The notes beneath the pieces were generated by a model, which was given only the letters and a program-made list of their open reading frames with translations, was not told the origin of the DNA and made no database searches. From the NCBI RefSeq assembly GCF_041260665.1, contig NZ_JBGCCT010000020.1, positions 62,001 to 126,000 of the forward strand: DNA of 64,000 bases, written 5' to 3'. Origin of the DNA: Catenulispora sp. GP43 (GTDB lineage: Bacteria > Actinomycetota > Actinomycetes > Streptomycetales > Catenulisporaceae). The translations under genes were made by a program, and so were the position numbers. The number at the start of each line of letters is the position of its first letter. The first letter of the stretch is position 1. Shown here piece after piece: positions 57,733 through 64,000 of the stretch.

Positions 57733-60141
57733 CTACAGCCCGCCTTCCGACGGCGCGCGCCCACCGCCGGTCACCGGCCACGTGAGAAGCGGGCTTCTCA
57801 GCATCGCGGCATGCCTCGCGATCTCAGCCGCATCATGCTCGGCCAGGGTCAGGAGTCCGTACCGGAGCTTGACCGGTCCGTTCTGCACCTGCGGGAAGTT
57901 GGTGTCCCAGTAGTTGTTCGCGATCCAGCTCAGCAGCAGCGGATCCCGGTCGCGGGGGACGGCGTCCGGCGGCGGGCCGAAGTGGAAGCCGCCGAACTGG
58001 ACCAGCGGGGCGTCGGGGGTGAGCAGTGCGACGGCGCCGTGGTCGTCCCACATGGCGGCCGAGGACTGCGCCGTCACCCAGCCGCGCGAGGCGCCGGGCA
58101 GTTGCTCGTCGTCGAGCAGGACGCTCTGGCCGGCCGTGTCGAAGGCGGCGTGCCATCCCGCGTCCAGGGCCAGGGGGAGCGCGAGGTAGATCCCGGTGGG
58201 GGAGGTGTCGCCGGCGAGGTCGACCGCGATGTCGATGTGGATGACCGGGTCGGTGGCGTCGAAGCCGATGCGCTGGATCAGGCTCCTGGTTCCCGGGGCG
58301 GCGAAGCGGCGGATGAGGGTCACCCGGCCCGGCCGTTCTTCGACCGAGCAGTCCACCACCCGCTCCGCGGGCGCGTGGCGCGGTGTCCACGCCTGCCAGC
58401 ACGACTCGTCGAGCATCTCGCGGTCCAGGTTCCGCTGGTAGAACGCGCGCCGGCCGCCCTCGACGAGCTCGTCGGGCTGTTCGCGGACGAAGGACAGCAG
58501 GTCCGTGCCGGGCCTGGGGCGCAGCACTTCGCGGCCGGTCGCCCGGTCGACCAGGGAGGTGATCCGGCCGGAGGCCGGGTCGTAGGTCAGGTGGTGGAAC
58601 GGCGACTCGATGTGCGCGGTGGCCGCCACGCGATCGACGGCGGTGGCGAAGTTGAGCTCGCGGGCCGCCTTCTCATGCCGCACGACCGAGTGCGTGGGCT
58701 GATGGGCGAAGACCGGCTCGGGCAGGTCTTCGAGCCCGACGACCCGCCAGCTGCGCGGTGCCAGATCGACCGTTCCGAACCGGCGCCGCGCCTCGTCCGG
58801 CTCCGGCGTCCGCCACGGCCGGTTCTCGTAAGCCATCCGGCTGGCCCGGTACGTCCGCTCGGTGGCGGGCGTCGTCGCGGTGAACCAGGGTTCGGGCAGG
58901 TCAAGGGCCGTGGTGCGAGGGTGCTCGGTGGGGTTGACCAGCAGCACGCCGCTGATGCCCTTGTCCGCGACCGGGTTCCCGGCCAGCTGTTCCAGCGAGT
59001 CCAACACCGCGAACGCCGCCAGCTCGTGCCCTTCGTGCGCGCCGGCCAGTTTCATCGTCTCGATGCCCTGGGCCTGCGGATTGCCCGGATCGCTGTTCCA
59101 GTGGCTCCACGTGTGCTCGTCGAACAGATCCACGTGCTCGGCGGCTTCAGCGAGCAGAGCCGGGTCGGCGCCCAACACCTCGGCGGCGGCGAGCAGCGGC
59201 TTGGACTGCTGGTTCACCGCCGTCGCGGCCGGGGAGGCGCCTACCCCGAAGCTCCAATAGTCGGTCCAGTCGCCCCGCAGCGTCGGGACCTCTTCGGCCG
59301 GGACGCGCAGAACTCGTTCCCGGAGATCGTCGAAGGTCGCGTACCGGATGCGGGGTCCGTGCCCGCCTTCGTTCCACCGGCGTATCAGGTCGGGCAGGAA
59401 CGGGTTCGGCGGCGCGTTGTCCCACATGACCGGGGAGCAGGTGGACGTCAGGTACACGAACGGCAGCCGGTAGCCGTCGCGGGTCAGCCGGTCCTGGAAG
59501 GCGGCCCAGCCCTCGGCCATCCGTTCCACCGAGTCGTCCCAGGCGTTCAGGAGCTGGTCGAACATCGTGTAGTGGCTTCCGTTGAACACCCGCAGCGTCC
59601 GCCCCGACGGCGCCCGCCACCGGAACAGCCCGGGCCTGGGCGTCACCGGCGCGCCGAGATGCCGGTTGACGGCCGTGACGAACAGGTCGACGCCGGCGTC
59701 CAGCAACTCGTCGGCGATCGGCCAGGGGACGCCGTTCACGTCGTGCTGGCACGCGACCTCGATCCGGCGGCCGACCGCGTCCTCCAGCTCCCGCTTGCCG
59801 GCCAGCAGCCGGCGCAGGCCCGGCCGGTCGATGGTGGCGCTGACGTGCCAGCGCAGCGCGGACAGCCCGATCCGGCCCTGGTCGCACAGGTCCTTGAACC
59901 GGACGGTCTGCTCGGCCGGGGCGTCTGCCAGCCAGCGGCGCACCGGCTCGGCGGCCTCGCAGGTCCACTTCGGCCGGTGGTCCTCCGGCAGGTCGGCGGT
60001 CTGCTCGAGCCAGTCCATGGCCTGCGTGATGTATTCGGACTGCAGGCGCCACAGGATCGGCTGGGAGTGCGTGTATCCGACGTCGAGGTGGCTGTGGTGC
60101 AGAACGAGGATCTCCTCGATGCCGGGTACGGCGTCGGTCAC
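57733..60141 (-). CDS. alpha-mannosidase, GH38
   Basis: 802 aa from a GTG overlapping the upstream permease stop by 4 nt (GTGA). No signal peptide, so cytoplasmic. GH38 marks: LVLHHSHLDVGYTHSQP (zinc His and Asp), ALRWHVSATIDRPG, CQHDVNGVPWPIADELLDAGV (nucleophile Asp), FNGSHYTMFDQLL, LFDEHTWSHWNSDPG (zinc His region) and the long C-terminal beta domain (SWIANNYWDTNFPQVQNGPVKLRYGL). It should hydrolyse imported alpha-mannosides. Last gene of the SBP-permease-permease-GH38 operon. Confidence 0.9.
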   Translation of the reverse strand: MTDAVPGIEEILVLHHSHLDVGYTHSQPILWRLQSEYITQAMDWLEQTADLPEDHRPKWTCEAAEPVRRWLADAPAEQTVRFKDLCDQGRIGLSALRWHVSATIDRPGLRRLLAGKRELEDAVGRRIEVACQHDVNGVPWPIADELLDAGVDLFVTAVNRHLGAPVTPRPGLFRWRAPSGRTLRVFNGSHYTMFDQLLNAWDDSVERMAEGWAAFQDRLTRDGYRLPFVYLTSTCSPVMWDNAPPNPFLPDLIRRWNEGGHGPRIRYATFDDLRERVLRVPAEEVPTLRGDWTDYWSFGVGASPAATAVNQQSKPLLAAAEVLGADPALLAEAAEHVDLFDEHTWSHWNSDPGNPQAQGIETMKLAGAHEGHELAAFAVLDSLEQLAGNPVADKGISGVLLVNPTEHPRTTALDLPEPWFTATTPATERTYRASRMAYENRPWRTPEPDEARRRFGTVDLAPRSWRVVGLEDLPEPVFAHQPTHSVVRHEKAARELNFATAVDRVAATAHIESPFHHLTYDPASGRITSLVDRATGREVLRPRPGTDLLSFVREQPDELVEGGRRAFYQRNLDREMLDESCWQAWTPRHAPAERVVDCSVEERPGRVTLIRRFAAPGTRSLIQRIGFDATDPVIHIDIAVDLAGDTSPTGIYLALPLALDAGWHAAFDTAGQSVLLDDEQLPGASRGWVTAQSSAAMWDDHGAVALLTPDAPLVQFGGFHFGPPPDAVPRDRDPLLLSWIANNYWDTNFPQVQNGPVKLRYGLLTLAEHDAAEIARHAAMLRSPLLTWPVTGGGRAPSEGGL

Positions 60142-61082
60142 TTGGTGGCTCCTGTGGTCAGACCGGCGATGAACTGCTTCTGCAGGGCGAGGTAGCCGGC
60201 GACCGGGATGATCGCGGCCAGGAACATCACGCCGAACAGCTGCGCGTAGTTGGTGGAGTACTGGCCCAGCGACAGATACAGACCCGTGGTGATGGTCTGG
60301 CCGCGCAGCGGGCCGAGGATGAACTGCGGGTTCATGAAGTCGTTCCAGATCCACAGGGACAGGAAGATCGCGACGGTCGCGGTGGCCGGGCGCATCAGCG
60401 GCATGATGATCCGCCACCAGATCCGCAGCATCCCGGCGCCGTCCAGGGCGGCCGCCTCGACGATCTCGCCCGGGACGGCCCGCAGGAACCCGGAGTACAC
60501 GAACACCGCGAACGACAGGTACCCGCCGCCGACGTTGGACAGGATCAGGCCCGGATAGGTGTGGTCCAGGTGCAGGATCGTCAGGATCCTGATGGTGGGC
60601 AGCAGTACCACCGCCGGCGGGATCATCAGCCCGGCGGCGAACGCGGCCAGCACGACGCGGCGGAACACCGCCGAGCGCCGGGTCAGCCAGAAGCTGAACG
60701 CCGAGCCGAGCGGGACCACCAGCAGCACCGAAGCCAGGACGGTGACCGCCGAGTTGGTCAGCCCGATCTGGATGATCTTGTCCGAGCGGCCCAGCGCGTC
60801 GGTGATGTTGTGCAGCGTCGGCGGCGCGGGAGGCGCCGACGGGTTGCGCACGATCTGGTCCTGGGACTTGAAGGCGTTGATGATCGTCAGGTACAGGGGG
60901 CTGACGAAGGCCAGCGTCAGCAGCCCGGCCGCGGTCAGGTGACCCCGGGAGGCCCACGCCCGGCGGCGGGCCGGTGCCGCGGCGGGGGAGCGGGAAGGGC
61001 CGGCGGGGTCGGCGGGGTCGGCGGGCCCTGTGGTCCGCGACCGGGCGGCCGCGGTCGACGAGGTCGGAGTCAGGGCGGTCAC
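60138..61082 (-). CDS. ABC sugar permease, MalG type
   Basis: 314 aa from a GTG overlapping the MalF-type stop (GTGA). A Pro/Ala-rich cytoplasmic N-terminus of ~45 residues precedes six membrane segments. EAA loop: FLRAVPGEIVEAAALDGAGMLRIWW in outline. It ends KQFIAGLTTGATK. Partner of the next-upstream permease. Confidence 0.92.
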   Translation of the reverse strand: MTALTPTSSTAAARSRTTGPADPADPAGPSRSPAAAPARRRAWASRGHLTAAGLLTLAFVSPLYLTIINAFKSQDQIVRNPSAPPAPPTLHNITDALGRSDKIIQIGLTNSAVTVLASVLLVVPLGSAFSFWLTRRSAVFRRVVLAAFAAGLMIPPAVVLLPTIRILTILHLDHTYPGLILSNVGGGYLSFAVFVYSGFLRAVPGEIVEAAALDGAGMLRIWWRIIMPLMRPATATVAIFLSLWIWNDFMNPQFILGPLRGQTITTGLYLSLGQYSTNYAQLFGVMFLAAIIPVAGYLALQKQFIAGLTTGATK

Positions 61083-61969
61083 AGGTCCACCTCTCGGCGT
61101 CGGAGCAGCCCGGTCACCGTCAGCGCGATGGCCGCCGACACCACCAGCAGCAGCATGGCCACCGCCGAGGCGTAGCCGAACCGGTCGTCGGTGAAGGCCA
61201 GGTTGATGATGTACAGCGCGGTGGACTGCGTGGAGTTCGCAGGTCCGCCGGAGGTCAGGGCGGCGATGATGTCGTACAGCTTCAGGGTCGTGATCAGGGA
61301 GATGGTCACGCTGATCGTGGTCCCCGGCGCGACCATCGGCAGGGTGATGCGCCGGAAGCGTGCCCAGCGCCCCGCGCCGTCGACGGTCGCGGCCTGGTAC
61401 AGCTCGACCGGCACCGACTGCAGCGCGGCCAGGTGCACGACCGTGGTGAACCCGGTCAGCACCCAGGCGGCGACCAGCCCGACGGAGAACATCGCCAGGT
61501 GCGGGCTGCCCAGCCAGGTGACCGGCCTGCCGATGAGCCCGGTGCTGAGCAGCAGGTGGTTCAGGACGCCGTCCTGGGCCAGGATGTAGCGCCAGACGAA
61601 GCCGACGATGACCCCGGAGAGCACCTGCGGCAGGAAGGCCACGGTGCGCATCACCCGGTAGCTCAGCGAGGTCTTGTTCAGCAGCAGCGCGAACCCGATC
61701 CCGGCGGCGTTCGCCACGGCGGTCACCGCCAGGGCGGTGACCAGGGTGAAGGTGAGGCTGGACTTCAGGGCGTCGTCGTGCAGCATGTCCGTGTAGTTGG
61801 ACACCCCGACGAACCGGGCGTGCGCCAGCAGCGGGTTCTCGTCGGTCAGGCTCTTCCACGCGCTCATGAGCACCGGGGTGACGATGAACAGCGCGTACAG
61901 GGCCAGGGCCAGCACGGCGATCGCGCCCAGGGCGCTCTCGCCGCGCTGACGGCGTACTCGGCCGGTCAT
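61079..61969 (-). CDS. ABC sugar permease, MalF type
   Basis: 296 aa from the ATG at 61969, with AGGTGAG upstream. A GTG at 61978 that overlaps the SBP stop by 4 nt is the alternative start. Six membrane segments. EAA loop around AALQSVPVELYQAATVDGAGRWARF. No ATPase is encoded here, which again points to a shared MsiK-type ATPase. Confidence 0.92.
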   Translation of the reverse strand: MTGRVRRQRGESALGAIAVLALALYALFIVTPVLMSAWKSLTDENPLLAHARFVGVSNYTDMLHDDALKSSLTFTLVTALAVTAVANAAGIGFALLLNKTSLSYRVMRTVAFLPQVLSGVIVGFVWRYILAQDGVLNHLLLSTGLIGRPVTWLGSPHLAMFSVGLVAAWVLTGFTTVVHLAALQSVPVELYQAATVDGAGRWARFRRITLPMVAPGTTISVTISLITTLKLYDIIAALTSGGPANSTQSTALYIINLAFTDDRFGYASAVAMLLLVVSAAIALTVTGLLRRREVDL

Positions 61970-61974
61970 GCCGC

Positions 61975-63294
61975 TCACCTGGTCGCCGCGTTCCAGGCGG
62001 AGTCGAGCTTGGCCATCTGGCCGGCGACGTCGTCGGAGCTGAACAGGGCCTGGCTGGCCGCGTAGTAGGCGTCGTTCAGGCCCGAGGGCATGGCGTCGTC
62101 GTTGGACGCCCACCCGATCGAGGACACCTTCGTGTTCTGGTCCGTCACGTAGGCGTAGGAGTCCTTGAACACCTGGGAGACGGTCACGTTGTAGTCGGCC
62201 AGGGTCTTGCCCTTGAGCATCGGGAACGCGCCGTCGCCCTCGATCAGGGCCTTGTAGTTCGCCGGGTCCAGCGACCAGGCCTCGGCGAACGCGGTCGCCT
62301 TGTCCGGGGCGGGGGTCTTGGCGCTGATCGCCATCGAGCCGCCGACCGCGAACGGCACGACCAGCGAGCCGTCGTCGGTGGGCGTCATGAACGCGCCGAA
62401 GTCGTCGGCGTGGTCCTTGGGGACGGAGCCCAGGAACCAGCTGCCCATCATGTACATCGCGGCCTTGCCGGAGGTGAAGTTGGTGATCGAGTCCGCATAC
62501 TTCACCCCGAGCGCGCCGTCCTCGAAGTACCCGTTCTTGGCCATGGTGCGGTACTTGGCGACCGCGGTCTCGACGTTGGCGTCGGTGAACTTGACCTTGC
62601 CGGCGTAGCGCTCCTGCAGCCAGTTCGGGTCCTTGCCCAGCACGTCGGCGGACAGGATCCCGGTCAGCGGCATCGAGGCGGAGAACGGGTCGCCGCCGCC
62701 GAGCTCGATCGGGGTGATGCCGGCCTTCTTCAGCGCGGCGCAGTCGGCCATGAAGTCCGCCCAGGTCTTCGGCGGCTGGGAGAGCCCGGCCTTGCCGAAC
62801 AGCGTCTTGTTGTAGAAGACCATCGGGATGATCTGCGAGTTGGTCGGCGGGATGTAGACCTTGCCCTTGTAGGCGTTGCCCATCGGCAGCAGGAAGTTGG
62901 CGTTCACCCAGCTCTGGTCGTACGGCTTGAGCAGCCCGGCCTGCACGAACGTCGACGGCGTGATCGACTGCAGCAGATCCGGGAACTGCCCGGAGGCCTG
63001 CAACTGCTTGGCGTAGGCGTCGCGGTCGGTGCTCGGCGCGATGAGCTTCTTGATGCTCAGGCCCGGGACGGCCTTCTCGCCGTCGGCGATCGAGGTGTCC
63101 CAGAACGACGTGGTCAGGCTGGGGGTCTCGAACGTCAGGTAGGACAGCGTGGTCGAGCCGCCGCCCTTGGACCCGGCCGACCCGCTCGATCCGCCGGGGG
63201 AGGCCGCCGCCGAACACCCGGCCAGAAGGAGTCCTGCGGCCAGGCCCGCCGCGAGCAGCCGGGTCGATCTTGCCGAGGGGAGCTGGTGCCGCAT
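61975..63294 (-). CDS. ABC sugar-binding lipoprotein
   Basis: 439 aa from the ATG at 63294, with GGAG 7 nt upstream; the longer frame to 63348 lies in the leader. Sec lipoprotein signal STRLLAAGLAAGLLLAGC with lipobox LAGC. Family-1 solute-binding features: LLQSITPSTFVQAGLLKPYDQSW, FYNKTLFGKAGLSQPPKTWADF, ELGGGDPFSASMPLTGIL and MYMMGSWFLG. First gene of the LacI-controlled operon. The substrate is likely a mannoside or an N-glycan-like oligosaccharide, given the downstream GH38. Confidence 0.92.
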   Translation of the reverse strand: MRHQLPSARSTRLLAAGLAAGLLLAGCSAAASPGGSSGSAGSKGGGSTTLSYLTFETPSLTTSFWDTSIADGEKAVPGLSIKKLIAPSTDRDAYAKQLQASGQFPDLLQSITPSTFVQAGLLKPYDQSWVNANFLLPMGNAYKGKVYIPPTNSQIIPMVFYNKTLFGKAGLSQPPKTWADFMADCAALKKAGITPIELGGGDPFSASMPLTGILSADVLGKDPNWLQERYAGKVKFTDANVETAVAKYRTMAKNGYFEDGALGVKYADSITNFTSGKAAMYMMGSWFLGSVPKDHADDFGAFMTPTDDGSLVVPFAVGGSMAISAKTPAPDKATAFAEAWSLDPANYKALIEGDGAFPMLKGKTLADYNVTVSQVFKDSYAYVTDQNTKVSSIGWASNDDAMPSGLNDAYYAASQALFSSDDVAGQMAKLDSAWNAATR

Positions 63295-63372
63295 GAGAGT
63301 CTCCAGGGGATGCCAGAGGATGGATAGGCCGATCGAGCCGGCGGGCACGTCTCGACGTCGGGCCGGCTTCGA

Positions 63373-63418
63373 GATAACGTTATCCGGGAGGATGGCCTCC
63401 GGCGCTGAGGCGTGTCAA
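63373..63418 (-). promoter_or_regulatory. LacI operator and promoter for the SBP operon
   Basis: GATAACGTTATC (63373-63384) is a perfect 12-bp palindrome. On the minus strand TTGACA (63418-63413) and, 18 bp on, CATCCT (63394-63389) form a promoter with its start point inside the operator. The same 12-mer precedes the GH95-like gene at 54475. Confidence 0.85.
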
Positions 63419-63478
63419 GGGTTCGACCGGATATCGGCGCTGTTACATGATGAGCACTCACACGATGAGGAGTCGCCG

Positions 63479-64000
63479 ATGAGCCCTGCACGGGGCGGGA
63501 ACGAGGCCGGGGGGCGGGCCAAGCGGCCGACCATGGTCGACGTCGCACGCGAGGCCGGAGTGGCCCTGCGCACGGTGTCGCGCGTGGTCAACGACGACCC
63601 GACGGTCGGGCCGGAGTACGTCGCCAAGGTCCAGGCGGCCATCGCCGCGCTGAACTTCCGCCCCGACGAGCGGGCCCGGCAGCTGCGCACCGGCGTCACC
63701 GGCACGATCGGCGCCGCGGTCCGCCGGATCGCCGAGGTCAACCCGGCCCTGGCGGCCATCGAGCAGACGGCGCGCGCCTCGCGCCTGACCCTGATGGCCT
63801 CCTCCACGGACTTCGACACCGCCCGCGAGCGCGACATCCTGGTCTCCATGTGCCGCCAGCGCCTGGACGGCATCATCGTCGAGCCGTTCGCCGAGAGCCA
63901 CGCCTACCTGCAGCCGGAGATCGAGGCCGGCATGCCGATGGTGGCCATGGACCGGCCGATGAGCGGCGTGGCGGTGGACTGCGTCATGTCCGACAACGCC
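63479..64000 (+). CDS. LacI family transcriptional regulator, 3' end beyond the window
   Basis: 174 codons are visible from the ATG at 63479 (GAGGAG upstream) to the window end, with no stop. HTH: RPTMVDVAREAGVALRTVSRVVNDDPTVGPEYVAKVQAAIAALNF, then FRPDERARQLRTG (hinge) and the start of the periplasmic-binding-like ligand domain (LVSMCRQRLDGIIVEP, AGMPMVAMDRPMSGVAVDCVMSDN). It probably binds GATAACGTTATC, represses the divergent SBP-permease-GH38 operon and the distant GH95-like gene, and is released by a mannoside-type sugar. Confidence 0.92.
   Translation, partial: MSPARGGNEAGGRAKRPTMVDVAREAGVALRTVSRVVNDDPTVGPEYVAKVQAAIAALNFRPDERARQLRTGVTGTIGAAVRRIAEVNPALAAIEQTARASRLTLMASSTDFDTARERDILVSMCRQRLDGIIVEPFAESHAYLQPEIEAGMPMVAMDRPMSGVAVDCVMSDNA

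Noticed and set aside
57538-60195. An 885-codon plus-strand frame opposite the GH38 gene
   Set aside because: The minus-strand product is a clear alpha-mannosidase; this frame has no protein-like features.
1-64000. CRISPR arrays, prophage, insertion sequences or a replication origin
   Set aside because: No regularly spaced repeats with unique spacers, no transposase or integrase motifs, and no phage structural genes or DnaA-box cluster were seen.

Overview
The window is chromosomal DNA from a high-GC, soil-type actinomycete. This rests on strongly GC-biased third codon positions, frequent GTG/TTG starts, 4-nt ATGA/GTGA gene overlaps, Tat-type lipoproteins, secreted multidomain glycoside hydrolases with CBM/discoidin modules, and actinobacterial families such as WXG100, trypco2, BBE-type flavoenzymes and ROK regulators. 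Gene content looks like Catenulispora or a Streptomyces relative, but the genus is inference.

Layout. 1-9.7 kb is a patchwork: the 3' end of an LRR/ricin-lectin membrane protein, a WXG100-like protein with LPEEP repeats, a GGCT-M24 fusion, an IGPS paralogue without its catalytic lysines, a heavily deleted sulfatase pseudogene, a DJ-1/quinone-reductase pair with a divergent TetR gene, and a short MscS channel. 9.8-16.7 kb holds a GH65 phosphorylase/beta-phosphoglucomutase operon, a bicovalent-flavin oxidase, a Ser/Thr kinase and a DUF2283 protein. 16.7-31.9 kb is an alpha-galactoside/fucoside utilisation locus: GH36 divergent from a ROK regulator, then a one-way run of solute-binding protein, two permeases, secreted GH27-CBM35, GH95 and a 1361-aa GH2 with discoidin modules. 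No ATPase is present, so a shared MsiK-type ATPase is presumed.

32-46 kb follows a 3' tRNA remnant and is mixed: a small secreted protein, a truncated LuxR-type ATPase, a phosphoribosyltransferase-hydrolase fusion, a Gfo/Idh/MocA protein, a CBS-BON protein with a possible DosR-like box, two DHA2 drug exporters (one with a divergent TetR gene, one probably leaderless with an operator over its start), a secreted cellulose-binding GH, and a conflict-type pair made of a DUF4157-calpain protease and a DUF4419 protein. Two tRNA genes (Arg, Tyr) end this stretch.

46.6-54.3 kb has a membrane protein, a beta-propeller/TIG surface protein, a decayed trypco2-trypsin-NTPase-TPR conflict system, a Doc-like protein with an eroded Fic motif, and a cytidine deaminase. 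54.5-64 kb is a LacI-controlled mannoside/glycan locus: a secreted GH95-like enzyme, GH38 alpha-mannosidase, two permeases, a lipoprotein and a lacI gene cut by the window end. A perfect GATAACGTTATC operator occurs both at the lacI/SBP divergence and in front of the GH95-like gene 9 kb away, tying both ends into one regulon.

The best candidates for unusual biology are the DUF4157-calpain/DUF4419 pair, the decayed trypco2 system, the tandem discoidin insertion inside the GH2 enzyme, and the Doc-like pair.
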